This document shows positions 1 through 12,124 of a stretch of 64,000 bases of DNA, piece after piece. Source of the DNA: Jiella soli (GTDB lineage: Bacteria; Pseudomonadota; Alphaproteobacteria; Rhizobiales; Rhizobiaceae); the NCBI RefSeq assembly GCF_020615385.1, contig NZ_JAJAVB010000037.1:1-64000 (forward strand), in the 5' to 3' direction. The notes beneath the pieces are model-generated. The model did not search any database. It was not told the DNA's origin and saw only the letters and a list, made by a program, of their open reading frames with translations. Within the stretch, counting starts at the first letter, position 1, and every line of letters begins with the position of its first letter. A program made the position numbers and the translations under genes.

Positions 1-140
1 CCAGAGTGTGAATCATAAATCAGATCCAGACAAAACCCATTCTCAAACGGTCTCTTAGGCCAGTCGGTTAGCGTCGGCTGGTGTGCGTCGGCGCGAAGGC
101 GCCGCGAAGCACCCTCGCCTCTCACCGATCAGCGCGCTCG
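1..140. other. Noncoding left edge of window
   Basis: This stretch lies beyond the stop codon of the minus-strand valS gene. Its first 60 bases are clearly more AT-rich than the rest of the window. I see no gene and no convincing terminator in it. The neighbouring gene on the left lies outside the window. Confidence 0.5.
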
Positions 141-3071
<2,931 letters not shown>

Positions 3072-3425
3072 GAATTGTCCAGAAGGCGTTATAGCGTTGC
3101 CTTCCGGTTAGCGCCTTGCTTTCGGCGCTGTCAACGAAACCGGCCGGGATTGCGCTCATCGGGCCACGATGCGGCTTCGTGGCCCGATGCGAGCGCGGCG
3201 GCGCTTGCCGCACTGCCTGTCACAGGCAGGTCGGCATTTTCGGCACGTCTGCCCAAAAAACCCGCCGACTCGGCTGGAGTCGACGGGAGTTGGTGAGTGT
3301 GCTGCAGCTACCCGTATGCCAGACGAACCATTCGCCAGCCTTGGCTTTTGTCCGAAGGCGCCGTCGGTTCTGCCGAACTGTGATGAGGCTGGGGCGTGCT
3401 AGGGCGGAACGCGCGGTGGAACGCG
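3072..3425. other. Intergenic region between valS and AI-2E transporter gene
   Basis: No gene is visible in these 354 bases. The region contains a rho-independent terminator for the minus-strand transporter gene (listed separately) and presumably the valS promoter just above position 3071. No strong promoter boxes could be picked out by eye. Confidence 0.6.
3255..3287 (-). terminator. Rho-independent terminator of the AI-2E transporter gene
   Basis: Two 11-base arms at 3261-3271 and 3277-3287 (one mismatch) enclose a 5-base loop. On the plus strand they are preceded by six A residues at 3255-3260, which become a U-tract after the hairpin on the minus strand. It lies ~140 bases past the stop codon of the transporter and would stop read-through into valS. 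Confidence 0.8.
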
Positions 3426-4607
3426 TCAGTCGTCCTCGTCATGCGCCTGCGCCTCGGCGGAGAGGAAGTCGCCGAGAGGACCGAGCGGCTCGATATAGCT
3501 CGCGAAGACCTTCATCGCGACCATGAGCGGAACGGCCAGAAACATACCGACAAGACCCCAGATCCAGCCCCAGAAGGCAACGGACAGGAAGATCGCCGCG
3601 GCATTCATCTCCAGCCTGCGCCCGACGATCATCGGGGTCAGGAACTGGCCTTCCACGGTCGTGCAGGCGAGATAGAGAAGCACCGGCACGAGGGCACCGC
3701 CGAGATTGCCGAACTCGGCGAGCGAGACCACGCCGACGATGCCCATCCCCATCACCGCGCCGATATAGGGAATGAAGTTGAGGAGGGTCGCCAGCGCACC
3801 GAAGATCACGGGCGTCGGCACGGAGACCCACCACAGGGCCGTACCCACCGCGGCGCCGAGGCCGATATTGATCAGCGTGATGGTGAGGAGGTAGCGCGAA
3901 AGCTCGCGCTCGATGTCATGCGCGATGTGCAGCGCCCGCTTCTTGTCCGACAGCGTTGGCATGGCGCGCACAAGCTTCTGGTAGAAGAGATCCCCGGACG
4001 CCAGCAGGAAGAACAGGAAGACCAGCGAGAAGGCGACTGAGGCGATGACCTGCGGAACGATCACCGTGACGTTGTCGAGCAGGCCCGGGTTCTTCACCAC
4101 CACTTCCTGGGGCTGGTCCCCACCCGCCGGCGCGCTCGGCGTCTGCGCGTCGTTCGCCGCCTCCTGCACCTGCTTCTGGGCGGTCTGCAGACGCTGCAGC
4201 CTCTGCTGCACGGACCGCAGTTCGTGATCGACGGCAGCCGCGTATCGCGGCGCATTGTTGATGATGTTGGTGATGGGGTCACTCAGCATGTAGAAGCCGA
4301 GGACGAGGGTGAGAAGCGACCCGATCACCAGCACGAATGCCGAGATCGGCTCCCATATGTGCAGCCGCCGCCTCAGGAACCGGACGATCGGGCTCATGAC
4401 CAGCGCGAACAGGATGGCGATGATGACCGGAAGGACGAAGCTGGCGGTCAGATAGAGCGCACCGAAGGACAGAATCAGGAAGATCCCGATCACCGCCCAG
4501 CGGGGGCCGTGCTCGAATTTCTGCTTGTTGACCAGTCCGATGGTGGGCGCGATGGTCGTCCCGCGGGAGTCAGGCGTCTTCTCGCTGCTTCGTTCCGACA
4601 AGCTCAC
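3426..4607 (-). CDS. AI-2E family (PerM/TqsA-like) membrane transporter
   Basis: This is a 393-aa integral membrane protein of the AI-2E exporter-like superfamily. Members have been linked to autoinducer-2 or ion and osmolyte transport, so the substrate here is unknown. Two N-terminal membrane segments (~residues 35-85) are followed by a soluble stretch (~105-175) rich in Q, E and R that looks coiled-coil. The rest is the conserved C-terminal membrane bundle with the family-typical FIPYIGAVMGMG block and a glycine/proline-rich last third. The first possible start is GTG at 4607, but a GGGAGG sequence directly abuts it. A TTG six bases further in (4601) has better spacing and may be the true start. 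An intrinsic terminator follows. Confidence 0.9.
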   Translation of the reverse strand: MSLSERSSEKTPDSRGTTIAPTIGLVNKQKFEHGPRWAVIGIFLILSFGALYLTASFVLPVIIAILFALVMSPIVRFLRRRLHIWEPISAFVLVIGSLLTLVLGFYMLSDPITNIINNAPRYAAAVDHELRSVQQRLQRLQTAQKQVQEAANDAQTPSAPAGGDQPQEVVVKNPGLLDNVTVIVPQVIASVAFSLVFLFFLLASGDLFYQKLVRAMPTLSDKKRALHIAHDIERELSRYLLTITLINIGLGAAVGTALWWVSVPTPVIFGALATLLNFIPYIGAVMGMGIVGVVSLAEFGNLGGALVPVLLYLACTTVEGQFLTPMIVGRRLEMNAAAIFLSVAFWGWIWGLVGMFLAVPLMVAMKVFASYIEPLGPLGDFLSAEAQAHDEDD

Positions 4608-4868
4608 CCTCCCGATCGCGCGGTGTTAACGGCTTCGTGAGCTGTCGGTTCCCGCCTATCAGTCTGCCCGAACGCCGCATCTGGCGCCGCTCGCGCGTGC
4701 CGGCGAGACAGCGCGGTTCACCTCGGCCGGCGGCCCGCAAAGCAGCTCATGCGAGGTCCGGCCGATCCCTGGGATATGCCGGACTTCAAGCCGATCTATC
4801 GCCGCCAAGTCGCGGGTACGGCACGCCAGCGCTTCACTCGGACGAAGGTCCAACCGGGCGCCGCCGCA

Positions 4869-5657
4869 TCAGTGGAGAATCTGCGACAGGAAGAGCTTGG
4901 TGCGCTCGTGCTGCGGATTGGTGAAGAAGGCGTGCGGCTCGTTCTCCTCCACGATCTGGCCGGCATCCATGAAGATCACCCGGTTCGCCACCTGGCGGGC
5001 AAAACCCATCTCGTGCGTCACGCACAGCATGGTCATGCCCTCCTCCGCGAGCCCGACCATCACGTCGAGCACCTCCTTGATCATCTCGGGATCGAGCGCC
5101 GAGGTCGGCTCGTCGAACAGCATGATCTTCGGGCTCATGCAGAGCGAGCGGGCGATGGCCACGCGCTGCTGCTGACCGCCGGAAAGCTGGCCGGGATATT
5201 TGTGCGCCTGCTCCGGGATCTTGACCCGGGAAAGATAGTGCATGGCGACCTCCTCGGCCTTCTTCTTCGGCATCTTGCGCACCCAGATCGGTGCCAGCGT
5301 GCAGTTCTCGAGGATGGTCAGATGCGGGAAGAGGTTGAAGTGCTGGAACACCATGCCGACTTCGCGCCGCACCTCGTCGATCTTCTTCAGATCGCCGGTG
5401 AGCTCGATGCCGTCGACGACGATCTTGCCCTTCTGATGCTCTTCAAGCCGGTTGATGCAGCGGATCATCGTCGACTTGCCGGAGCCGGACGGCCCGCAGA
5501 TGACGATGCGCTCGCCGCGCCGCACGGTGAGATTGATGTCCCGCAGGACGTGGAACTCGCCGTACCATTTGTTGACGTTGGCGAGCTGGACGGCGACCTC
5601 CTTGGAGATCTCGAGCTTCCGCGGCTCGGCGGGTTTGGTTTCGACGTCGACGGCCAT
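4869..5657 (-). CDS. aapP: General L-amino acid ABC transporter, ATP-binding protein
   Basis: This is the 262-aa ATPase of the polar-amino-acid ABC family and powers uptake through AapQ and AapM. Walker A (GPSGSGKST) is at residues 55-63. The signature LSGGQQQR, Walker B with the catalytic glutamate ([12 protein letters not shown]) and the switch histidine (CVTHEMGFA) are all intact. It is the last gene of a four-gene minus-strand operon and starts 12 bases after the aapM stop. A clear AAGGAG ribosome site precedes its ATG. The family is broad, but the gene order and very high similarity to rhizobial AapP make this subfamily call firm. Confidence 0.96.
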   Translation of the reverse strand: MAVDVETKPAEPRKLEISKEVAVQLANVNKWYGEFHVLRDINLTVRRGERIVICGPSGSGKSTMIRCINRLEEHQKGKIVVDGIELTGDLKKIDEVRREVGMVFQHFNLFPHLTILENCTLAPIWVRKMPKKKAEEVAMHYLSRVKIPEQAHKYPGQLSGGQQQRVAIARSLCMSPKIMLFDEPTSALDPEMIKEVLDVMVGLAEEGMTMLCVTHEMGFARQVANRVIFMDAGQIVEENEPHAFFTNPQHERTKLFLSQILH

Positions 5658-5669
5658 GAAGTCGCTCCT

Positions 5670-7178
5670 TCAGCGCTTGTGCCCGGTGTCCAGCCGCCGC
5701 TCCGTATAGATGGAGTAGCGCGACATCGAGAAACAGAAGATCCAGTAGACGAATGCGGCAAAGATCAGTCCGGTCGCCGGCGTCGAGACGGTGATCCAGG
5801 AGGGATCGCTGAAGCCGCGGCGGACCGTGCCGAGAAGATCGGCGAGGCCGATGATGTAGACGAGGCTCGTGTCCTTGAAGAGCCCGATGAAGGTGTTGAC
5901 GATGCCTGGGATCACGAGCTTCAGCGCCTGCGGCAGGATGATCATCCGCATCTTCTGCCAATAGGTGAGCGCCATGGCGTCGGCGCCCTCGTACTGGCCC
6001 TTGGGGATCGCCTGCAGACCGCCGCGGATCACCTCGGCCATGTAGGCGGCCGAGAACAGCGCGACACCGACCAGCGCCCTGAGGAGCTGGTTGAAGGTGA
6101 CCCCTTCCGGCATGAACAGCGGCAGCATGAAGTTCGCCATGAACAAGACGGTGATCAGCGGCACGCCGCGCCAGAACTCGATGAAGACGATCGAGAGCAG
6201 CTTGACCGCCGGCATCTGCGATCGCCGCCCGAGGGCGAGCAGGATGCCGAGCGGCAGCGAGGCCGCGATACCGGTGAGCGCCACGACGAGGGTCAGCATC
6301 AGGCCGCCCCAGATGTTGGTCGGCACGTGCTGAAGCCCGAAATCCGCCGAAAGGACGAAGATGAAGGCGAGCACCGCCACCGTCGGAAGGAAGACGCCGA
6401 CGACATTGCCGCCGCCGCGGCGCGAGCCGACTCCGACCGCGACGACCGCCACTAGCGCGCCGATGCTGGCGATCAGGGCGACAAGGCTGAGCGGGCTGAA
6501 GGCCATGTCGAGGAAGCGGATGGTCGTACCGTTGACGAAGGCGGACAACAGGAGCGCCAGGAGCGCGAACAGCGCCGCGGCCGCAGCCGCCTTCACCGGC
6601 AGCCGGTGGAAGCCGACGGCGGGATCCGCCGCGACGTCGCTGATCGTCACGCCCGCGGCGATCAGCAGCAGGAGCGAGATCGTGCCGCCGGAAAAGTCGA
6701 ACTCGCCCCCCGTCAGCAGCACCAGCGTGACCACCGGGAAGACCGCAAGGAGCAGGGTCGCGTTCAGCCGCTTGTACGGGATCTTGGGGATCGCGACCCC
6801 GGCCGACAGGATGACGAGCATGATCAGCACGGTGTCGACTCGCCAGCGCTGATCGAGCGGATAGGTGCCATACATGAACTGGCCGAACTTCGCCGAGATG
6901 AAGGCCCAGCACGCGCCGCCCCCACCGCCGCCTTCCGGCGTGCAGGCCTCGCGGTCCGAGCCGATGAAGACGGCGTTGAACCACGCCCAGTCGAGGATGT
7001 GCCAGACGGCCCAGACGACGAAGATACCGCCGAGGACCGACAGGACCGAATCGACCGGGGTGGCGAAGAGATTGCGGCGCACGGTGCCGACGATGCCGAC
7101 GTCGCTCGACGGCGGCGGCAGCGGCTGCTTCTGGTCACGCGCGATATACGGGGTGTAGGGGGCGACCTGTTCTTCCAT
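5670..7178 (-). CDS. aapM: General L-amino acid ABC transporter, permease
   Basis: This is one of the two inner-membrane permeases of the Aap system. The N-terminal section (RRNLFATPVDS) and the cysteine-bearing ACWAFISAKFGQF block match rhizobial AapM. The C-terminal binding-protein-dependent permease domain (from ~residue 288) carries the EAA-type loop, GLQAIPKGQYEGADA. The protein is 502 aa, against about 384 for rhizobial AapM as I recall it. The difference is an extra hydrophobic block at residues ~158-265 that could form about four membrane segments. A poly-glycine run precedes ACWAF. A GAGGGAAC ribosome site lies ahead of the ATG. It sits between aapQ and aapP, 12 bases on either side. 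Confidence 0.95.
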   Translation of the reverse strand: MEEQVAPYTPYIARDQKQPLPPPSSDVGIVGTVRRNLFATPVDSVLSVLGGIFVVWAVWHILDWAWFNAVFIGSDREACTPEGGGGGGACWAFISAKFGQFMYGTYPLDQRWRVDTVLIMLVILSAGVAIPKIPYKRLNATLLLAVFPVVTLVLLTGGEFDFSGGTISLLLLIAAGVTISDVAADPAVGFHRLPVKAAAAAALFALLALLLSAFVNGTTIRFLDMAFSPLSLVALIASIGALVAVVAVGVGSRRGGGNVVGVFLPTVAVLAFIFVLSADFGLQHVPTNIWGGLMLTLVVALTGIAASLPLGILLALGRRSQMPAVKLLSIVFIEFWRGVPLITVLFMANFMLPLFMPEGVTFNQLLRALVGVALFSAAYMAEVIRGGLQAIPKGQYEGADAMALTYWQKMRMIILPQALKLVIPGIVNTFIGLFKDTSLVYIIGLADLLGTVRRGFSDPSWITVSTPATGLIFAAFVYWIFCFSMSRYSIYTERRLDTGHKR

Positions 7179-7190
7179 CGTCGTTCCCTC

Positions 7191-8378
7191 TCAGCGCTCG
7201 ACCAGCGACATTTTCGCGTTGAACCAGTTCATGAACACCGACACGGAAAGGCTGATGCCGAGATAGACGACCATCCAGATGCAGACGACTTCGATCGACT
7301 GGCCGGACTGGTTGAGCACGGTCGAGCCGACGGCGACCAGTTCAGGGTAGCCGATCGCGAGGCCGAGCGAGGAATTCTTCGTGAGGTTCAGATACTGGCT
7401 GGTCAGCGGCGGGATGATCACGCGGAAGGCCTGAGGCACGACGACGAGCCGCAACAGCTGGCCGCGCTTGAGGCCGAGGGCGGAAGCCGCCTCGGTCTGG
7501 CCCTTGGATACCGACATGATGCCGGCACGCACGATCTCGGCGATGAAGGCGCCTGTGTAGATCGACAGCGCCAGGAGAAGGGCGATGTATTCCGGCCGGA
7601 TCTGGATGCCGCCGGCGAGATTGAAGCGGGTCGCCGTCGGGAACTCCAGCACCGCCGGCAGGCCGGTGACCAGGAAGGCGAGGATCGGCAGGCCGACGAT
7701 CAGCCCGAGCGCCGTCCAGAGAAGCGGCTTGCGCTCCCCCGTGGCGAGCTGGATTCGCTTGTTGCGTCGGGCGAGGACCACCACCGCAACGAGGCCGAAG
7801 ACGAAGGCGCCGAAGGTGACCCAGGCAAGCGGGTCCAACAGGATGCTCGGCACCTGCAGGCCGCGATTGGTGAGATAGACGCCAAAGAAATTCTCGGGGA
7901 TCCCGCGCGGACCGCTGAGGACCGAGAGAACACCGAAATACCAGAACAGGATGACGAGCAGCGGCGGGATGTTGCGGAAGATCTCGACATAGATGGTCGA
8001 CAGCGAGCGGATCAGGAAATTCTGCGACAGCCGGCCGATGCCGACGAGGAAGCCGAGGATGGTGGCTAAGAAGACGCCGCTGCCGGCGATGATCAGCGTG
8101 TTGGCGATACCGACGAGGATCGCCTGCCCGTAGGTGCCGTTGGAGGAATAGGCGATCGGCGTGATGGCGATGTCGAAGCCGGAGCGCGAATTGAGGAAGC
8201 CGAAGCCGGACGCGATGTTCGCCGCGGCGAGGTTGCGCGCCGTATTGTCGACGATCCACCAGGTGAACCCGACCAGGAAAACCACGAGCGCGATCTGGAT
8301 CACCGCGCTTCTGACGGTCGGATTGGTCAAAAGAGACGACCCGCCGCCGCGCGGTAACGATTGGCTATCGACAGTCAC
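7191..8378 (-). CDS. aapQ: General L-amino acid ABC transporter, permease
   Basis: This is the second permease of the Aap transporter, 395 aa, close to the usual family length. It starts with a GTG codon preceded by AAAGGG at good spacing. The long periplasmic segment after the first membrane helix contains GFLNSRSGFDIA. The C-terminal permease domain shows the EAA loop (VSKGQTEAASALGLKRGQ) and a terminal NWFNAKMSL motif. It pairs with AapM to form the heterodimeric channel. It lies downstream of aapJ, separated by a 107-base gap that contains a stable hairpin. Confidence 0.96.
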   Translation of the reverse strand: MTVDSQSLPRGGGSSLLTNPTVRSAVIQIALVVFLVGFTWWIVDNTARNLAAANIASGFGFLNSRSGFDIAITPIAYSSNGTYGQAILVGIANTLIIAGSGVFLATILGFLVGIGRLSQNFLIRSLSTIYVEIFRNIPPLLVILFWYFGVLSVLSGPRGIPENFFGVYLTNRGLQVPSILLDPLAWVTFGAFVFGLVAVVVLARRNKRIQLATGERKPLLWTALGLIVGLPILAFLVTGLPAVLEFPTATRFNLAGGIQIRPEYIALLLALSIYTGAFIAEIVRAGIMSVSKGQTEAASALGLKRGQLLRLVVVPQAFRVIIPPLTSQYLNLTKNSSLGLAIGYPELVAVGSTVLNQSGQSIEVVCIWMVVYLGISLSVSVFMNWFNAKMSLVER

Positions 8379-8446
8379 GCAAGGACCCTTTCACGCCGAC
8401 GACGAGGACCGGGCCCGTCACCCGGGCGGGCACGCGGCCCGCCGGT

Positions 8447-8473
8447 GGCGGACGCTCGTGTCGAGCGCCCGCC
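8447..8473 (-). promoter_or_regulatory. Intercistronic stem-loop between aapJ and aapQ
   Basis: Two 12-base arms, GGCGGACGCTCG and CGAGCGCCCGCC (one internal mismatch), flank a 3-base loop just after the aapJ stop. There is no U-tract. Such hairpins after a binding-protein gene commonly stabilise its mRNA or limit read-through, so that the binding protein is made in excess of the permeases. This role is inferred. Confidence 0.6.
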
Positions 8474-8485
8474 TGCCAGCATCGA

Positions 8486-9505
8486 TCAGCGAACCGGCAT
8501 GCCGTACTGCAGGCCGCCCTTGGTCCACAGCGCGTTCTGGCCGCGCTGGATCTTCAGCGGCGTGTTGACGCCGATGTTGCGCTCGAAGATCTCGCCGTAA
8601 TTGCCGACGGCCTTGATGATATTGACCGACCACTCCTTCGGCAGGCCGATCGACTCGCCGAAGTTCTTGTCCTGGCCGAGCAGGCGCCGGATCTCCGGAT
8701 TGTCAGAGGTCATCATCTGGTCGACATTGTCCTTGGTGACGCCCAGTTCCTCGGCGTCGAGAAGGGCGAAATGCGTCCACTTGACGATGTTGAACCACTG
8801 CGGGTCGCCCTGGCGCACGGCCGGTCCGAGCGGCTCCTTGGAGATGATCTCCGGCAGGATGACGTGCTCGTCCGGATTGCCCATTTCGAGCCGCGAGGCG
8901 GCAAGGCCGGAAGCGTCGGTGGTCAGGACGTCGCAGCGGCCGCTGTCATAGGCCGAGTTCACGCTGGACTGCGCCTCGATGACGACCGGGTTGTAGTTCA
9001 TGTTGTTGGACTTGAAGTAGTCCGCGAGGTTCAACTCGGTGGTGGTACCGCTCTGGACGCAGACCGTCGCGCCCGAAAGCTCCAGCGCCGAGTTCACGCC
9101 GAGGTCCTTCTTCACCATGAAGCCCTGGCCGTCGTAATAGTTGACGCCGGCGAAGGCGAGACCGAGCGTGGTGTCGCGGTCCATCGTCCACGTCGTGTTG
9201 CGGGCGAGCATGTCGATCTCGTTGTTCTGCAGCGCCGGGAAGCGCTGGACGGCCGAGAGCGGAACGTACTGGACCTTGGAAGCGTCACCGAAGACGGCGG
9301 CGGCGACGGCCTTGCAGTAGTCGACGTCGAGGCCCTGCCACTCGCCCTGGTCGTTCTGGGAGGCGAAGCCCGGCAGGCCGGTATTGACACCACACCGCAG
9401 CATGCCGCGGTCCTTCACGGTCTGCAGCGTCTGCGCCGAGGCGGCACCCGCCGCGAGACCTGCGATCGAAAGACCGATTATTGCGCTCAAAAGCGTCGAT
9501 TTCAT
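8486..9505 (-). CDS. aapJ: General L-amino acid ABC transporter, periplasmic binding protein
   Basis: This is the 339-aa substrate-binding protein, first gene of the aapJQMP operon. Residues 1-24 form a Sec signal peptide that ends at ASA-Q. The mature protein begins with the family-typical TLQTVKDRGMLRCGVNTGLPGF, shown here only as a short landmark. The ligand-site signature TTWTMDRDTTLG (~residues 104-115) and the VQSGTTTELN block are present. Upstream lies a ~210-bp region shared with the divergent metC gene, which should hold the operon promoter. The ribosome site is GGGGAAGG. This family binds a wide range of L-amino acids. Confidence 0.96.
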   Translation of the reverse strand: MKSTLLSAIIGLSIAGLAAGAASAQTLQTVKDRGMLRCGVNTGLPGFASQNDQGEWQGLDVDYCKAVAAAVFGDASKVQYVPLSAVQRFPALQNNEIDMLARNTTWTMDRDTTLGLAFAGVNYYDGQGFMVKKDLGVNSALELSGATVCVQSGTTTELNLADYFKSNNMNYNPVVIEAQSSVNSAYDSGRCDVLTTDASGLAASRLEMGNPDEHVILPEIISKEPLGPAVRQGDPQWFNIVKWTHFALLDAEELGVTKDNVDQMMTSDNPEIRRLLGQDKNFGESIGLPKEWSVNIIKAVGNYGEIFERNIGVNTPLKIQRGQNALWTKGGLQYGMPVR

Positions 9506-9716
9506 CAGGAAGCCTTCCCCATTTGGGTTTTGGTTTGTAACTCTCGGATCGACGCTCGAGACCGATGCGCAGCAGCCGCCGCGCTTGCGAGCCGTTCGGT
9601 CGACCGTGGCAATTCCATGTCATAAAAATGGGCAGGTCAAGAAGCTGACGCTTTTTTCCGTCTATTTCAGCGACTTCGAGCCAAACCGATTAACAGCAGA
9701 GCAGAAAGCAGGAAGA
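9506..9716. other. Divergent promoter region aapJ / metC
   Basis: These 211 bases separate the divergent starts of aapJ and metC and must carry both promoters. The part around 9615-9665 is AT-rich. On the minus strand a TTGACC box near 9640 with TGGAAT ~17 bases further on is the best -35/-10 pair visible for aapJ, but it is weak. No sigma-54 site was found. Confidence 0.4.
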
Positions 9717-10910
9717 TTGAGCACCGAAAGTCGAAAGACGCTTCACAAGGGGGCGAACACGACCCTCGCCCACGGTCCTTACGATCCGTATTCCTTGCAT
9801 GGTTTCGTCAATCCTCCCGTAGTCCACGCCTCGACCGTGCTGTTTGAGGACACTGCCCGCCTGCGGGACCGGGCAAGCAGCCAATACACCTACGGGCTGC
9901 GCGGCACGCCGACGACGACCGCTCTGGAAGAAGCGCTCGACCAGCTGGAAGGATCGGCCGGAACCATCCTGGTTCCCTCGGGTCTCGCGGCGGTGACCGT
10001 GCCCCTTCTCGCCTTCCTTTCTGCCGGCGACCACTGCCTGGTCGTCGATTCCGTCTACTCGCCGACCCGGCAGTTCTGCAACGGGACGCTACGCCGCATG
10101 GGCGTCTCCGTCGACTATTTCGACCCCCATGTCGGGGCCAGCATCGCCGAGCTGATGCGCCCCGAAACCAAGGTCGTCTTCCTGGAATCGCCCGGCTCCA
10201 ACACCTTCGAGATGATGGATGTCGCCGCGGTCTGCGAAGCTGCTCATGCCGGCGGCGCGGTGACCATGATCGACAACACGTGGGCGACGCCGCTGTTCTT
10301 CCGGCCGCTCGAACACGGCGTCGACCTGTCGATCCACGCCCTGACGAAATATCCGGGCGGTCATTCCGACGTGATGATGGGCAGCGTCTCGGCAACGGCA
10401 GAGACCTACAAGCGGCTGCGGGCGACGCAGTTGCAGCTGGGGATCAATGCCGCACCGGACGACACCTACCTCGTCCTGCGCGGCCTGAAGACCATGGGCG
10501 TGCGGCTCGCGCGGCACCAGGCCTCGGCTCTGGAACTCGCCGAATGGCTCGCGGGCCGGCCGGAGGTCGCCGAGGTCCTGCATCCGGCCCTCCCCTCCTT
10601 CCCGGGCCACGCGCTCTGGAAGCGGCAGTTCTCAGGCTCCAGCGGCCTGTTCGGTTTCGTCCTCGAAGGAAGCCTCGCCCGGGCGAACGCCTTCCTCGAC
10701 GCGCTCGAACTCTTCGGCCTCGGCTATTCCTGGGGCGGTCACGAGAGCCTGGCCGTGCCGGTCGACCTGTCCGACCGCACGATCGCGACGGGCCCGCAAA
10801 GCGCCGGCGATGGCAAGGGGACGCTGATCCGACTGCAGATCGGTCTCGAAGACGTCGTTGATCTCCGGGACGACATGGAGACAGGCTTCCGCGCCGCCGC
10901 AGCAGTCTGA
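9717..10910 (+). CDS. metC: Cystathionine beta-lyase (PLP-dependent, Cys/Met metabolism family)
   Basis: This enzyme cleaves cystathionine to homocysteine, pyruvate and ammonia in methionine synthesis. The protein is ~397 aa when started at the TTG at 9717. That is the only start near the conserved N-terminus ([12 protein letters not shown]) and is preceded by AGGAAG, although the spacing is very short. The frame stays open upstream without a plausible start. The PLP-binding lysine is in [12 protein letters not shown], and [14 protein letters not shown] and the [11 protein letters not shown] block are typical of the family. The protein could instead be a related cystathionine gamma-synthase or lyase, but the close match to rhizobial MetC favours the beta-lyase. 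Confidence 0.88.
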   Translation: MSTESRKTLHKGANTTLAHGPYDPYSLHGFVNPPVVHASTVLFEDTARLRDRASSQYTYGLRGTPTTTALEEALDQLEGSAGTILVPSGLAAVTVPLLAFLSAGDHCLVVDSVYSPTRQFCNGTLRRMGVSVDYFDPHVGASIAELMRPETKVVFLESPGSNTFEMMDVAAVCEAAHAGGAVTMIDNTWATPLFFRPLEHGVDLSIHALTKYPGGHSDVMMGSVSATAETYKRLRATQLQLGINAAPDDTYLVLRGLKTMGVRLARHQASALELAEWLAGRPEVAEVLHPALPSFPGHALWKRQFSGSSGLFGFVLEGSLARANAFLDALELFGLGYSWGGHESLAVPVDLSDRTIATGPQSAGDGKGTLIRLQIGLEDVVDLRDDMETGFRAAAAV

Positions 10911-11026
10911 CTCCCGCCGTAAAGCGGCAGGCCGGCACGCTTGCGGCGACGCGGCGCGCCGGTTCCTCTCGCCGCGTTTTCCCGCTAGAAGCCGCGCCGA
11001 TAGAGCCGCGACGGAGACGAACCGCC

Positions 11027-11929
11027 ATGACCAGTGCCGCGACGCCGAACGACAACGGCGAGACAAAGGCCGCCCTCCTCGCCGAGGCCCTGCCCTTCAT
11101 GCAGGCCTATGAGAACAAGACCGTCGTGGTGAAATATGGCGGCCACGCCATGGGCGATGCGGCGTTGGGACAGGCCTTCGCCCGCGACATCGCCCTGCTG
11201 AAGCAGTCGGGCGTCAACCCGATCGTCGTTCACGGCGGCGGGCCGCAGATCGGCCGCATGCTGAACCAGATGGGCATCGAATCGCGCTTCGAGGGCGGCC
11301 TGCGCGTCACCGACGAGGAGACGGTCAAGATCGTCGAGATGGTCCTCGCCGGCTCGATCAACAAGGAGATCGTCGCGCTCATCAACGCCGAGGGCGAATG
11401 GGCGATCGGCCTGTGCGGCAAGGACGGCAACATGGTCTTCGCCGAAAAGGCCAGGAAGACGGTGGTCGATCCGGATTCCAACATCGAGCGCGTGCTCGAT
11501 CTCGGCTTCGTCGGCGAGCCGGTCGAGGTCGACCGCACCCTGCTCGACCTTCTCGCCCGCTCCGAGATGATCCCGGTGATCGCGCCGGTCGCACCCGGCC
11601 GTGACGGCGCCACTTACAACATCAACGCCGACACCTTCGCGGGCGCCATCGCCGGAGCACTGGAGGCGACGCGCCTGCTCTTCCTCACCGACGTGCCCGG
11701 CGTTCTCGACAGGTCCGGACAGCTGATCAAGGAGCTGTCGGTCTCGGAAGCCAAGAACCTCATTCGCGACGGCACGATCTCCGGCGGCATGATCCCCAAG
11801 GTCGAGACCTGCATCGAGGCGATCGAGCGCGGCGTCGAGGGCGTCGTGATCCTCAACGGCAAGACCCGCCATGCCGTCCTGCTCGAACTCCTCACCGAAC
11901 ACGGGGCCGGCACGCTCATCGTGCGCTGA
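11027..11929 (+). CDS. argB: Acetylglutamate kinase
   Basis: This 300-aa enzyme phosphorylates N-acetylglutamate, the second step of arginine synthesis. The nucleotide-binding glycine motif (VVKYGGHAM), the substrate loop ([10 protein letters not shown]), the [10 protein letters not shown] segment and the [10 protein letters not shown] block are all present and spaced as in the amino-acid kinase family. A GGAGACG ribosome site precedes the ATG. It is followed on the same strand by a HAD nucleotidase, an arrangement also seen in other Hyphomicrobiales. The usual upstream neighbour engB is replaced here by metC. Confidence 0.97.
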   Translation: MTSAATPNDNGETKAALLAEALPFMQAYENKTVVVKYGGHAMGDAALGQAFARDIALLKQSGVNPIVVHGGGPQIGRMLNQMGIESRFEGGLRVTDEETVKIVEMVLAGSINKEIVALINAEGEWAIGLCGKDGNMVFAEKARKTVVDPDSNIERVLDLGFVGEPVEVDRTLLDLLARSEMIPVIAPVAPGRDGATYNINADTFAGAIAGALEATRLLFLTDVPGVLDRSGQLIKELSVSEAKNLIRDGTISGGMIPKVETCIEAIERGVEGVVILNGKTRHAVLLELLTEHGAGTLIVR

Positions 11930-12124
11930 TCCCGCCCGGCCGGAACCGACATTTCGGCAAACGCGCTGCCGCTGGGTCCGCGGCGTCGACGTCGGCTGGG
12001 CCTCGGCCGGGGCGATTTCGCGGTGCCGGGCGTCCGATTTCGACCGTTCGGCTTGTCTCAAGCTTCGAGGTCTATCATCTACGGCTCCCGGCCCAGCCTG
12101 CCGGCAGCCCTCAGATTGGACGCC

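Noticed and set aside
9506-9716. Sigma-54 promoter for the aap operon
   Set aside because: No TGGCAC-N5-TTGC match was found. Only a weak sigma-70-like pair is visible.
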